Source of the DNA: JAJXWB01 sp965246795
Lineage (GTDB): Bacteria > Pseudomonadota > Alphaproteobacteria > Rhizobiales > Beijerinckiaceae
Assembly (NCBI GenBank): GCA_965246795.1
Contig: CBDFFN010000012.1
Coordinates: 186,001 to 250,000 of the forward strand
Reading direction: 5' to 3'
DNA: 64,000 nt
Below the pieces are notes generated by a model. That model was not told the origin of the DNA. It did no database searches and saw nothing but the letters and a program-made list of their open reading frames with translations. The position numbers were made by a program, and so were the translations under genes. Shown piece by piece: positions 7,506-16,625 of the stretch. The stretch's first letter is position 1, and the number at the start of each line of letters is the position of its first letter.

Positions 7506-9044
7506 TTATTCGGCAGCTTCCCGCGTCGCTGGCGCCGCAAACGCCGGTTTCTCGCAACCCGTCTCGCAGCAGCGGCCCGGCTGTTTCGAGACGCGCCTGC
7601 CGTCCGCCAGCACGCCGCGATCGAGCAGCCGTTCGACGAGATCGGCCTTTTCCAGCACCGGGTAATTCCGCCAGATTTCGCGCTTCATCGCCTCTGGTGA
7701 GCCGCCACCATGAAGCGAGATAATCGAATACCACCCACCCTGATTCGATGCGGTGAGGTCCTCGATGAGCCGTGACACTTCGAGCCGCTGCTTCGCCGGA
7801 ATATCGGGCCGCCCCGCGAGCACCGCGGCGAGCGAAGCCTGCGTCTCCGGATTATGATCCTCGTCCGGCCCCGGCAGCGCCACGACGAGACCGCCCGACA
7901 CGTAATGCGCGACGCGGTGCATGTCGTAGATTTTCGTCGCCAGCAGTAGCTTGCCGATATTGGCGAAGACGGGATCGGGCATCACCGAGCCCGCCGGGTC
8001 TTTCACGGGATAGACCGAGGCGGCAACGCCGCAGGCGTAAAAGCTTTCAGTGATGGTGATGAGCTCGACCATCGCGTCGCGGATGTGGCCGTGACGGTTG
8101 GCGTCGAGGCCGTTCGCGTGCGTCATCAAAGCACCGGCGCCAATTAGGAGATCGCCGAAATCAGCGCGCGCGCCGATGCAGGAATGGCGGTGATGTGTGG
8201 CGTAACTCGTCGTGAGAAACCCGCCCTCCTCTGTTTCGCCGTCGAGGAACACGTTGTCGTGCGGCACGAAAACGTCGTCGAAAATCACGACGCCCGTCGA
8301 TTGTCCGAAGGTCGCCGAAAACTTCGCCGCCGCCTCGCCTGGCCGCCCAGCCGCCCGCGCGACGATCGTCACGCCCGGCGCATCGACCGGCACCGCACAG
8401 CAGACCGCGAAGTCCGCATCCTCCGGCACATGCGTGCGGCACGGCATGACGAGAAACTCGTGCATGTAAGGCGCGCCGGTGACGATCGCCTTGGTGCCAC
8501 AGATGACGATGCCGTCGCGTCGTCGCTCCGTCACATGGACGTAGACGTCCGGATTGATCTGCTGCCCCGGTCGCTTCGAGCGGTCGCCCTTGGCATCCGT
8601 CATCGCGACACCGAGCGTCAGGTCTTCGTCCTGCACACGATGAAGATAAGCCAGGAAACGCTGGTGATAGTCTGTGCCATGCGCATCGTCTGTGCGCTTC
8701 GTCGCCTGGAAAATGCCGTTCAGCGCGTCGTGCGTGAGATAGCGTTGCGCGCAGCCGGACTCGCGACACACAAGCCGCACCGCTTCGAGCTTGCGCAGAA
8801 GATCGTCCGACGTCTCGTTGATGTGCAGCATGCGGTTGACGGTCTTGCCGCTCGTGCCCTGCCGCGCCGTCATCTGCATCGCGTGCTCGGGCCAGTGCGC
8901 GAGTTCGTAGGTGATGCCGACCGCATTGATGCCCGGAAACAATTTTGGCTCGTCCGCCACGCTGGCGACGGCCTGTCCGTCGATGAACACGCGCGGCGAA
9001 TAGCGGCGCAGCGAATCGCGATAGTCTTTCGCGGTCATCAGCAT
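7506..9044 (-). CDS. 4-hydroxyphenylacetate 3-hydroxylase / 4-hydroxybutyryl-CoA dehydratase family flavoprotein
   Basis: A 512-residue acyl-CoA-dehydrogenase-fold flavoprotein. Across most of its length it matches the 4-hydroxybutyryl-CoA dehydratase (AbfD) branch as I recall it, for example GITYELAH, GKTVNRMLH, AMTDAKGDRS, HRHSCIGARADFGD and LHGGGSPEA. In AbfD the [4Fe-4S] ligands are Cys99, Cys103, His292 and Cys299. Here the aligned residues appear to be Cys98, Tyr102, His285 and Ala292, so two of three cysteines are missing and the dehydratase cluster is unlikely. A two-component monooxygenase-like role is an alternative. The C-terminus has an odd CCETGC cluster. GGGAGG lies 7 nt before the chosen ATG. 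Divergent from the isochorismatase gene. Confidence 0.85.
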   Translation of the reverse strand: MLMTAKDYRDSLRRYSPRVFIDGQAVASVADEPKLFPGINAVGITYELAHWPEHAMQMTARQGTSGKTVNRMLHINETSDDLLRKLEAVRLVCRESGCAQRYLTHDALNGIFQATKRTDDAHGTDYHQRFLAYLHRVQDEDLTLGVAMTDAKGDRSKRPGQQINPDVYVHVTERRRDGIVICGTKAIVTGAPYMHEFLVMPCRTHVPEDADFAVCCAVPVDAPGVTIVARAAGRPGEAAAKFSATFGQSTGVVIFDDVFVPHDNVFLDGETEEGGFLTTSYATHHRHSCIGARADFGDLLIGAGALMTHANGLDANRHGHIRDAMVELITITESFYACGVAASVYPVKDPAGSVMPDPVFANIGKLLLATKIYDMHRVAHYVSGGLVVALPGPDEDHNPETQASLAAVLAGRPDIPAKQRLEVSRLIEDLTASNQGGWYSIISLHGGGSPEAMKREIWRNYPVLEKADLVERLLDRGVLADGRRVSKQPGRCCETGCEKPAFAAPATREAAE

Positions 9045-9123
9045 GGCCGTCCTCCCAGTTTCGTCTCGTTGTCCGAACTGTTAGACAGCGTCCAAACAAA
9101 AGCAATCTGACCGGGAGGTTTCG

Positions 9124-9654
9124 ATGCGCACGCTCTCCATCGAGCGGTCTGTATTGCTCGTCATCGACATCCAGTCGCGGCTTATGCCGGCGATCTACGA
9201 CGGCGAGCTTGTCGTGAAAAACGCGCGACGCTTGATGCAGGCCGCATCTCTGCTCGGCGTGCCCGGCCTTGCGACAGAGCAGAACCCGAAAGGGCTGGGC
9301 CCGACGGTGGACGCCCTGCCCGCGCCCGCCGACCTCGTCACCAAAATGACTTTCGATGCCGCGCGCGAACCGGGACTGCTCGCGAAGATCGACCCGGATC
9401 GCGACGTCGTCGCGCTCGGCTGCGAGGCACATGTCTGCGTGCTGCAGACAGTGCTCGGTTTGCTCGATGCGAAGCGTCGCGTCTTCGTCGTTTCGGATGC
9501 AGTCGGCTCGCGCGATCCCGCCAACCGCGAGGCGGCGCTGCGCAGGATGGAGCGCCACGGCGGAGAACTCGTGACGACCGAAATGGTCGTCTTCGAATGG
9601 CTCGGCACGGCGGAACATCCAAAATTCCGCGACGCCGTAGCGCTGATCAGATGA
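9124..9654 (+). CDS. isochorismatase-family (cysteine) hydrolase
   Basis: A 176-residue cytoplasmic hydrolase of the nicotinamidase/isochorismatase superfamily. The expected triad is visible: Asp15 in LLVIDIQSRL, Lys74 in VTKMTF and nucleophile Cys105 in GCEAHVCV. The length is normal for the short hydrolase branch. GGGAGG precedes the ATG. It is divergent from the AbfD-like gene across 79 bp and its stop overlaps the next start as ATGA, so it is coupled to the metallo-beta-lactamase gene. The substrate cannot be told. Confidence 0.9.
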   Translation: MRTLSIERSVLLVIDIQSRLMPAIYDGELVVKNARRLMQAASLLGVPGLATEQNPKGLGPTVDALPAPADLVTKMTFDAAREPGLLAKIDPDRDVVALGCEAHVCVLQTVLGLLDAKRRVFVVSDAVGSRDPANREAALRRMERHGGELVTTEMVVFEWLGTAEHPKFRDAVALIR

Positions 9655-10550
9655 GAAAGACAACTCGCATGAAACGACTGCTTCCTATCGCTGCGCTCTT
9701 CGCATTTGTAACCACAGCGCAGGCGCAGACGCTGAAGGACTTCATGAACCAGGTCCACGATTACTGGACCGCGCCGACAGAGCCCTTCCGTGTCATCGGA
9801 AATGTCTATTGGGTCGGCACGAAGGGCATCGGCTCCTATCTCATCACGGGGCCGGAAGGACATGTGCTGCTCGACACCGCGTTGCCCGAGTCGACCGGCC
9901 TCATCAAGGCGAACATCGAGAAGCTCGGCTTCAAGATTTCCGACATCAAGCTGATCCTCAATTCGCACGCACATTTCGACCACACCGGCGGCCTCGCCGA
10001 AATGAAAGCGGCGACAGGCGCACCGCTCGTCGCCGGCGTGAAGGACAAGCCGCTGCTCGAGAGCGGCACTTATCCCGGCCAGGACGATGCAGAACTCCGA
10101 TTTCCACCGGTGAAGGTCGATCGCACCGTAAGCGATGGAGACGTGATGCGCGTCGGGCCGATCGTGATGACCGCGCATGCTACGCCCGGCCACTCACCCG
10201 GCTGTACGACATGGACGATGCCCGTTGTCGAAAAAGGCGAGCCGCACGGCGTGATCTTCTTCTGCAGCGCAACCGTCGCGCTGAACCGGCTCGTCGGCGC
10301 GCCGACCTACCCCGGCATCATCGACGACTATCGCATGACCTTTGCGCAGGCGCCTAAGATCGCGGGTGACGTGTTTCTCACGCCGCACGCCGAAATGTTC
10401 GACCTCGAAAAGAAGCGTGCGGCAATGACCGCGGACGGCCCGAACCCGTTCGTGAAGCGGGGAGAGTTTCAGGACTTCGTCGACGGTTTGGCAAAAGCCT
10501 TCGACGGCGCGCTCGCGAAACAGCAGGCCGCAATTCTCAACGCCAAATAG
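9651..10550 (+). CDS. subclass B3-type metallo-beta-lactamase-fold hydrolase, secreted
   Basis: A 299-residue protein with a signal peptide (MKRLLPIAALFAFVTTAQAQ). The first-site motif is SHAHFDHTGG (His106, His108, Asp110, His111), followed by His181 in TPGHSPGCTTW and His246 in LTPHAEMF. This is the full zinc-ligand set of subclass B3 enzymes, including the H-x-H-x-D-H motif. The start could be 9651 (ATGA overlap with the isochorismatase stop) or 9669 (signal peptide directly at Met). Activity on beta-lactams is possible, but many environmental B3-like proteins act on other substrates, so resistance should not be assumed. Confidence 0.85.
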   Translation: MRKTTRMKRLLPIAALFAFVTTAQAQTLKDFMNQVHDYWTAPTEPFRVIGNVYWVGTKGIGSYLITGPEGHVLLDTALPESTGLIKANIEKLGFKISDIKLILNSHAHFDHTGGLAEMKAATGAPLVAGVKDKPLLESGTYPGQDDAELRFPPVKVDRTVSDGDVMRVGPIVMTAHATPGHSPGCTTWTMPVVEKGEPHGVIFFCSATVALNRLVGAPTYPGIIDDYRMTFAQAPKIAGDVFLTPHAEMFDLEKKRAAMTADGPNPFVKRGEFQDFVDGLAKAFDGALAKQQAAILNAK

Positions 10551-10553
10551 GCG

Positions 10554-11291
10554 TCAGACGACCTTGGTCGTGTGCTCGTCACCCAGCACGACGACGCGTG
10601 TGCCTTCGAGCGCGCGGCCGTAGAGATAGCAAATGTCCTGGTTCACCATGCGCACGCAGCCGGACGACACGTTGGTGCCGATCGTCTCCGGCTCCGTCGT
10701 GCCGTGGATGCGGTAGCCGAGATCGCCGATCCCGCTTGCGAAAAGATACATCGCACGCGCACCGAGCGGACTTTTTGCGCCGCCGGGCACGCCCATCCCG
10801 CGCGACGTGTGAACGAGCTTGCCGCGCACTTCCGGATCGCGCTCGACCATCTCCCGCGGCGGAATCCAGTCCGGCCAGGAGCGGCGCATATTGATCTTCG
10901 CCTGCCCTGCCCAGAGAAACCCTTCGCGGCCGACGCCGACCCCGAAGCGTGTTGCCCGGCGGCCGTTCTCGACCAAGTAAAGGTGTCGGCCCGGCGGGTT
11001 CACGACGATCGTACCCGGCGCCTCGCGGCCTTCGTAAGCGACGGTCTGGCGCAGGAATTCGGGATCGACTTGCTTGTAGTCGAAGCGTGCGAGCGGAAAC
11101 TGCTCGCCGGGATAGTCGCCGTAAACGGCGTTCCAATCCGGGCGCGACAGCGTCGTATCGGCGCGACGCTGCGACGGCGCGCCGAGATCACCGAATGAGC
11201 CGGGGGACGAGGAGGAATTGCAGCCGGCCAGCGATGTGGTGGCGAGGGCGGAAATGCCGGCAAGAAAGCCGCGACGATCGGTCGAACGCAT
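10554..11291 (-). CDS. L,D-transpeptidase (YkuD), exported lipoprotein-like
   Basis: A 245-residue cell-wall enzyme forming 3-3 cross-links or attaching proteins to peptidoglycan. The N-terminus shows a Tat-like DRRGFLAG followed by a lipobox-like SLAGC. The YkuD catalytic signature is complete: HGTTEPETIG followed by SSGCVRMVNQD with the nucleophile Cys. The 3' end lies 3 nt from the convergent metallo-beta-lactamase gene. Presence of several such enzymes is normal in Hyphomicrobiales, which rely heavily on L,D-cross-links. Confidence 0.92.
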   Translation of the reverse strand: MRSTDRRGFLAGISALATTSLAGCNSSSSPGSFGDLGAPSQRRADTTLSRPDWNAVYGDYPGEQFPLARFDYKQVDPEFLRQTVAYEGREAPGTIVVNPPGRHLYLVENGRRATRFGVGVGREGFLWAGQAKINMRRSWPDWIPPREMVERDPEVRGKLVHTSRGMGVPGGAKSPLGARAMYLFASGIGDLGYRIHGTTEPETIGTNVSSGCVRMVNQDICYLYGRALEGTRVVVLGDEHTTKVV

Positions 11292-11393
11292 GGTCGTACT
11301 CGGGAACGGGACGCAACATGGTGAACGCTACGGCCAAGCCGTTAAAATCCCGTTCATGATGAATCGCGCCGCGCGAAAAGTCGCAAAATGCGT

Positions 11394-11467
11394 TGGAGGC
11401 CTCGGAGGGAATCGAACCCCCGTACAAGGATTTGCAGTCCTCTGCGTAACCACTCCGCCACGAGGCC
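11394..11467 (-). tRNA. tRNA-Cys (GCA), CCA encoded
   Basis: On the minus strand the 7-bp acceptor stem GGCCTCG / CGAGGCC pairs perfectly. The anticodon loop ACTGCAAAT gives GCA, and a T-arm GGGGGTTCGATTCCC follows. A discriminator U and genomically encoded CCA end the gene at 11394-11396. Confidence 0.95.
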
Positions 11468-11594
11468 CCGCGTCGGCGCGCCGTGAGTACCCGCGCTTTC
11501 CCTGCGGCACAAGTCGCCTCGGGATTTCAAATGGGAAGCGCCCGGTTTGCATCCCGATCCGACGCTGGTATACCGCCCTCGATCGCAAGATCGT

Positions 11595-11670
11595 TCCCCG
11601 ATAGCTCAGCTGGTAGAGCAAGCGACTGTTAATCGCTTTGTCGCAGGTTCGAGCCCTGCTCGGGGAGCCA
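11595..11670 (+). tRNA. tRNA-Asn (GTT), CCA encoded
   Basis: Acceptor stem TCCCCGA / TCGGGGA, D-arm AGCTCAGCTGGTAGAGC, anticodon stem-loop GCGACTGTTAATCGC with anticodon GTT, T-arm CGCAGGTTCGAGCCCTGC, discriminator G and encoded CCA. Its 3' half overlaps, antisense, the last codons of the open frame of the rhomboid-TPR gene. Confidence 0.97.
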
Positions 11671-13611
11671 ACCGCTTCTCAGATGACGTGCCTTCGACCG
11701 TCGCTTGGTGGATATAGGCCGTTCTATCGCGGCGTCTTCGTGCCTCGGGCCAGCGCATCCCGCGCCTTCTGCCAGATTGTCACGCGCATCGCTGTAGTTG
11801 GCGTCGATCCGAACCGCCTTGCCGAAATCCATCACGGCATGCTCAAGATCGCCTTTAGAGCGGTAGATCAGCCCGCGATTGTTGTAGGCGAGCGCGAAGC
11901 CCGGATCGATGCGGATCGCGTCCGTGTAGTCCGCAAACGCTTTGTCTTTGTCGCCCTTCTTCGACCAGGCGACGCCGCGATCGTTGAACGCGACGAAGTA
12001 ATCGGGCTTCAGCGCAATCGCCTGCGTATAGTCCTCGATGCTCTTGTCGAGATCGCCCTTGTATTCCCAGGTCAGCGCGCGCTGGCGAAAATTGTCTGCG
12101 TCCTTCTCGTCGAGTCGGATGGTCTGCGTAAAATCCGCGATCGCCTCGTCGTATTGCTTGCGGGTGCGATAGGCGAGCGCACGATTGTAGAAATACGTCC
12201 ACTTCTTTGGATCGACGCGGATCGCCTGTGTGTAGTCCGAGATGGCCTTTTCGGTGTCGCCTTTGCTCACGTAAGCCAGGCCGCGGTTGCCGTAAGGCGA
12301 GCAGATAATCGGGATCGCGACGCAGCGCCTCGGTGTAATCGGCAATGGCGCCATCGGTATCGCCCTTTCGCCGATACGCGACACCGCGATCGTTGAAGAG
12401 ACCCGCCATACCGTCCTTCGAAGCAGACGCCCGCTTCAGCGTGAGGCGGATCGCTTCGGAATAGTCGGCAATCGCGCGGTCGAAATCGCGTTTGCCCTCG
12501 TAGGCGAGCGCACGTTCGCGGAAGAACCACGGGTCGTTTGCGTTGAGGCCAATGGCCGTGTCGAAGTCGGGAATGGCGCGGTCGTTGTCTTTTTTTTTCG
12601 AATAGGCGAGCGCGCGGGCATAGTAGAGAATTGCGTCTTTCGTATCGAGCGCGAATGCGCGCGTGTAAGCGAAGCGATAGCGTCGTCGGTGCGACTGTCT
12701 CTGCTGTCGACGACGGATTGCTCGTAGAGCGCGTCGACGCCGCTCAGATGATGTTTCACAAGCGGCGGCAGCGCCGCGGCAAGGACGCCGAGCGCGCCAC
12801 AGATGGTGAGCGCTCCCACGAACGTACCGATCCGCGGACGCTCGTCTTCGCGCGGCCAGAGCGCCAGAACACCAAGGCCCATGACGCCGCCACCGAGCGC
12901 GCCGCCGACATGGGCGGCATAGGCGATCTGCTCGCCACCTGTGGTGCCCAACGGCACCAGCGAAGGAATGAGAAAGCGCAGTGAGGCCAGTTGCAGCCGG
13001 AAGCGGTTCTCCCAGCCCTGCAAATGGAAGCTGACGACGACAAGTACCGCCAGCAGCGCCATGATAGCGCCCGACGCTCCGACTTCGGTGCGGTCGGCAG
13101 AATCCACCGCCAGCGACAGAAGCGATCCGCTGATGCCGCCGAGCAGGAACAGCGCGATGAGCCAGGCGCGGCCAATCAGCATTTCGAGCATGTAGCCGGC
13201 GCCGAAGAGAACGATGGCGTTGAAGAAGAGGTGGCTGAGGTCCGCGTGCAGGAACACGGTCGTCAGCACGCGCCACCACTCGCCGGCGGCCTGGATCGAC
13301 GTCGGGCTCAGCGCTCCGAGCGACCGCAAGGTGCGGGTGCTTGGCGCCAGCAGGAAACCCGTCGGCGGCGTGGCACCGAGAACGAGTTCAAGTCCGAACA
13401 CGACTGTCAGCACGACGAGGATCGCGGTTGTGACGACCGGGAACGTATTGGTCTGCGACGGCGCTTCGGCGGACACGCGCGCGACTCCATTTTCGATGGA
13501 GCCTGCGGACGGATCGCGTGGTTTCCCCCCACCCACCGACCGGTCTCCGAAGACGACACTATCGGCAGGCGACCCTTCCGGGAAGGCGTGTTCGGCTCGG
13601 GTTTGACTCAA
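11629..13611 (-). CDS. rhomboid-family intramembrane serine protease fused to TPR repeats (reading frame interrupted twice)
   Basis: The N-terminal half (13611 to about 12665) is a rhomboid domain with six or more membrane helices, the HADLSHLFFN motif, nucleophile Ser in GASGAIMALL and catalytic His in AAHVGGALGG. It continues into about seven TPR units such as NRALAYRTRKQYDEAIADFT. The frame shifts at a CG-dinucleotide run near 12658-12665. It shifts again near 12294, where an extra T turns CCTACGG into CCTTACGG. Protein similarity is intact on both sides of each break, so indel error or very recent inactivation is likely. The last frame stays open into the tRNA-Asn gene, so the true C-terminus is uncertain. 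Confidence 0.7.
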
Positions 13612-13655
13612 GGGTCGGTGAGGGCCGAAAAGCCTCGGCTCACGTGGCCCAAGCG

Positions 13656-14252
13656 ATGCGCATCACCCTCGTCGACAATTACGACAGCTTCACCTTCAAT
13701 CTCGTCCATTATTTCGGCTCGCTGGGCGCGGATGTGACTGTGTGGCGCAACGATGCCCGCACGCCGGCACAGATCGTTGCTGACCGGCCCGACGCCATCG
13801 TGCTGTCGCCTGGCCCTTGCACCCCGCGCGAGGCCGGCATCTGCCTCGACCTCATCAAGGCCGCGTCGGACGTGCCGCTGCTCGGCGTCTGCCTTGGCCA
13901 TCAGGCCATCGGCGAGGCTTTTGGCGGTGAGGTCGTGCGCGCGCCACTGCCCGTGCATGGCAAGATGGCGACCGTCGAACACCGCAGCGAGACCTTGTTC
14001 CACGGCATCAACGGGCCGTTTCGTGCGACACGTTATCATTCGCTCGTCGTCGAGCGCGCCTCGCTGCCCGACACGCTTGCGATCACGGCCGAAACCGACG
14101 GCCTCATCATGGGTCTTTCGCACAAGGAGCGGCCTGTCCACGGCGTGCAGTTCCATCCCGAGAGCATCGCCTCGGAACACGGCCACCTGATCTTGCGCAA
14201 TTTCATGCGGCTTGCGGCCGAGTGGAACGGCCAGCGCCGGCAGGCAGCCTGA
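13656..14252 (+). CDS. trpG: anthranilate synthase component II (glutamine amidotransferase)
   Basis: A 198-residue class-I amidotransferase that supplies ammonia for anthranilate formation in tryptophan synthesis. The triad is complete: Cys79 in LGVCLGHQAIG, with His167 and Glu169 in VQFHPES. The start was placed at the Met that directly precedes ITLVDNYDSF, as in the family; a longer upstream open frame has no similarity. It opens the trpG-trpD-trpC-moaC-moeA series. Its synthase partner trpE is not in the window directly upstream, where the rhomboid gene lies. Confidence 0.95.
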   Translation: MRITLVDNYDSFTFNLVHYFGSLGADVTVWRNDARTPAQIVADRPDAIVLSPGPCTPREAGICLDLIKAASDVPLLGVCLGHQAIGEAFGGEVVRAPLPVHGKMATVEHRSETLFHGINGPFRATRYHSLVVERASLPDTLAITAETDGLIMGLSHKERPVHGVQFHPESIASEHGHLILRNFMRLAAEWNGQRRQAA

Positions 14253-14253
14253 C

Positions 14254-15273
14254 ATGGACGGTTTCAAACCGCTGCTGGCGAAAGTTGCGACGGGCGCGCG
14301 CCTGACGGAGCACGAGGCGCGCGAGGCCTTCGATGCCATGCTGTCCGGCGAAGTCACTCCGGCGCAGATGGGCGGTTTCCTCATGGCGCTGCGCACGCGT
14401 GGCGAAAGCGTGCCGGAGCTTGTCGGTGCGGTCGCCGCCATGCGCGAGAAGATGACGCGCGTCGATGCGCCGGCCGACGCGATCGACATCGTCGGGACCG
14501 GCGGCGACGGCCACGGCACGTATAACGTCTCGACGCTTGCATCGCTGATCGTCGCGGGTTGTGGCGTGCCGGTCGCCAAGCACGGCAATCGCGCGGCGTC
14601 TTCGCGCTCCGGCGCCAGCGACGTTCTGACGGCACTCGGCGTGAAGATCGGCCTGCCGGCCGCGGTTGTCGCACATTGCATCGAGCAAGCCGGCATCGGA
14701 TTCATGATGGCGCAGACGCATCACGCCGCCATGCGCCACGTCGCGGCCGCGCGCGTCGAACTCGGCACGCGCACGATCTTCAATCTGCTTGGGCCGCTGT
14801 CGAACCCAGCGGGCGTCAAACGCCAGCTGCTCGGCGTGTTCTCGCGCGAATGGCTGCAGCCGATGGCGGAGGTGTTGAAGGCGCTTGGTTCCGATCGCGT
14901 CTGGCTCGTGCACGGTTCTGACGGGCTCGACGAGATCACCACGACCGGCCCGACTTACGTCGTCGCGCTCGAGGACGGCGCAATCCGGTCCTTTGAGATC
15001 GCACCGGCGGAAGCCGGACTGCCGGTTGCAACCTTGGCCGATCTTCGCGGCGGCGATCCTGAGTACAACGCGAAAGCATTGAGCGACGTGCTCGACGACC
15101 AGCCTGGTCCCTACCGCGACATCGCGGTGTTCAACGCCGCTGCTGCTCTCGTCGTCGCCGGTGCTGCACCGCATCTTGCGGAGGGGGCACAGCTTGCCGC
15201 AGAATCCCTGCGCACCGGGGCTGCACGAGACCGACTGGCTCGTCTCGTCGCGGCATCGAACCACGCGGAGTGA
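14254..15273 (+). CDS. trpD: anthranilate phosphoribosyltransferase
   Basis: A 339-residue enzyme transferring phosphoribose from PRPP to anthranilate. The glycine-rich PRPP loop GTGGDGHGTYNVST, the anthranilate/PRPP region KHGNRAASSRSGASD and the RVELGTRTIFNLLGP block are present. It starts one nucleotide after the trpG stop, so it is coupled to it. Length is normal for the stand-alone enzyme. Confidence 0.97.
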   Translation: MDGFKPLLAKVATGARLTEHEAREAFDAMLSGEVTPAQMGGFLMALRTRGESVPELVGAVAAMREKMTRVDAPADAIDIVGTGGDGHGTYNVSTLASLIVAGCGVPVAKHGNRAASSRSGASDVLTALGVKIGLPAAVVAHCIEQAGIGFMMAQTHHAAMRHVAAARVELGTRTIFNLLGPLSNPAGVKRQLLGVFSREWLQPMAEVLKALGSDRVWLVHGSDGLDEITTTGPTYVVALEDGAIRSFEIAPAEAGLPVATLADLRGGDPEYNAKALSDVLDDQPGPYRDIAVFNAAAALVVAGAAPHLAEGAQLAAESLRTGAARDRLARLVAASNHAE

Positions 15274-15278
15274 GGGCG

Positions 15279-16103
15279 ATGACCGACATCCTGAGCAAGA
15301 TCGAAGCCTACAAGCGGCACGAGATCGCGGACGCGAAAGTGCGGATGCCGCTCAAGACGCTCGAACGCAACGCACGCGAGCACGATCCGACGCGCGGCTT
15401 CCTGCGCGCCATCGAGCGTAAGCACGAAGAAGGCCGCATTGCGCTCATCGCCGAAGTGAAGAAGGCGAGCCCGTCGAAGGGGCTGATCCGCGAGAAATTC
15501 GAGCCAGCGGCGCATGCCCGCGCCTATCACGCCGGCGGCGCCGCTTGCCTCTCCGTGCTGACGGATGGGCCATCGTTCCAGGGCAGCCCCGCGGATCTCG
15601 AAGCAGCGCGTGCGGCCGTGTCCTTGCCCGCTTTGCGCAAAGATTTCTTGTTCGATCCGTATCAGGTCTATGAGGCGCGCGCCTTTGGCGCCGATTGCAT
15701 CCTGATCATCATGGCCTGCGTCACCGATGCTTGCGCGCGCGAACTCAACGCGGCCGCGCACGATCTGCGCATGGACGTACTCGCCGAGGTGCACGACGAA
15801 GCCGAACTCGATCGCGCACTGGCACTCGAGACACGGCTCATCGGCATCAACAATCGCGATCTGCGCACATTCGAAGTGTCGCTTGCAACGACGGAGCGGC
15901 TCGCGAAGCGCGTGCCGAAGGACAAGATGCTCGTCGCCGAAAGCGGTATCGAAACGCACGAGGACTGCGTGCGTCTCGAACGCTGCGGCGTCTCGACCTT
16001 TCTCGTCGGCGAGTCGCTGATGCGACAGACGGACGTCGAAGCCGCAACGCGCAAACTGCTCGCGGGCGATATTGCCGTATCGCAGCGTGCGAAGGCGTCG
16101 TGA
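15279..16103 (+). CDS. trpC: indole-3-glycerol-phosphate synthase
   Basis: A 274-residue TIM-barrel enzyme converting carboxyphenylamino-deoxyribulose phosphate to indoleglycerol phosphate. Diagnostic segments are IAEVKKASPSKG, LTDGPSFQGS, LRKDFLFDPYQVYEAR, GINNRDLRTF and VAESGI. It is mono-functional, with no trpF fusion. The ATG at 15279 follows GGAGTGAGGGCG, which overlaps the trpD stop; a GTG nine bases earlier is possible. Confidence 0.96.
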   Translation: MTDILSKIEAYKRHEIADAKVRMPLKTLERNAREHDPTRGFLRAIERKHEEGRIALIAEVKKASPSKGLIREKFEPAAHARAYHAGGAACLSVLTDGPSFQGSPADLEAARAAVSLPALRKDFLFDPYQVYEARAFGADCILIIMACVTDACARELNAAAHDLRMDVLAEVHDEAELDRALALETRLIGINNRDLRTFEVSLATTERLAKRVPKDKMLVAESGIETHEDCVRLERCGVSTFLVGESLMRQTDVEAATRKLLAGDIAVSQRAKAS

Positions 16104-16139
16104 CGCGCAAGACGTCAATATGACGAGCAAGACTCGGTC

Positions 16140-16625
16140 ATGACAAGACTGACGCATCTGTCCGATGCCGGCGAGGCGCAGATGGTCGACGTTTCGACCA
16201 AGGCGGTAACAGAACGGGTTGCCGTCGCGGAGGGTCGCGTGCGCATGGCGCCAGAGACGCTCGCGCTCGCGAAATCCGGCAACGCGAAGAAAGGCGACGT
16301 GCTCGGTGTCGCGCGTATCGCCGGCATCATGGCTGCGAAGAAGACGAGCGACCTCATCCCGCTCTGCCATCCCTTGCTTCTGACGAATGTCTCCGTCGAT
16401 ATCGTGCCCGACGATGCGCTGCCGGGCCTCGTCGTCACATCGCGTGTAAAGGTCGGCGGCCAGACTGGCGTCGAAATGGAAGCACTGACGGCAGCGAGCG
16501 TCGCATGCCTGACGATCTACGACATGCTGAAAGCGGTCGATCGCGGCATGACAATCGAAGGTGTTCGACTGGTCGAGAAGCGCGGCGGCAAGTCCGGTGA
16601 TTTTTTCGCATGTGACGCAGCATGA
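16140..16625 (+). CDS. moaC: cyclic pyranopterin monophosphate synthase
   Basis: A 161-residue molybdenum-cofactor enzyme acting after MoaA. The hallmark LIPLCHPLLLTNV, GGQTGVEMEALTAAS and KAVDRGM motifs are all present. It starts 36 nt after trpC, and its stop overlaps the moeA start as ATGA. The trpC-moaC-moeA order is one commonly seen in Hyphomicrobiales. Confidence 0.96.
   Translation: MTRLTHLSDAGEAQMVDVSTKAVTERVAVAEGRVRMAPETLALAKSGNAKKGDVLGVARIAGIMAAKKTSDLIPLCHPLLLTNVSVDIVPDDALPGLVVTSRVKVGGQTGVEMEALTAASVACLTIYDMLKAVDRGMTIEGVRLVEKRGGKSGDFFACDAA

Noticed and set aside
9651..10550. Calling the B3-type protein a resistance beta-lactamase
   Set aside because: Zinc ligands alone do not prove beta-lactam activity; environmental B3-like enzymes often have other substrates.
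11594..11670. Peptide ending LPEQGSNLRQSD as a genuine conserved C-terminus
   Set aside because: It is just the antisense translation of the tRNA-Asn gene, a common annotation artefact.
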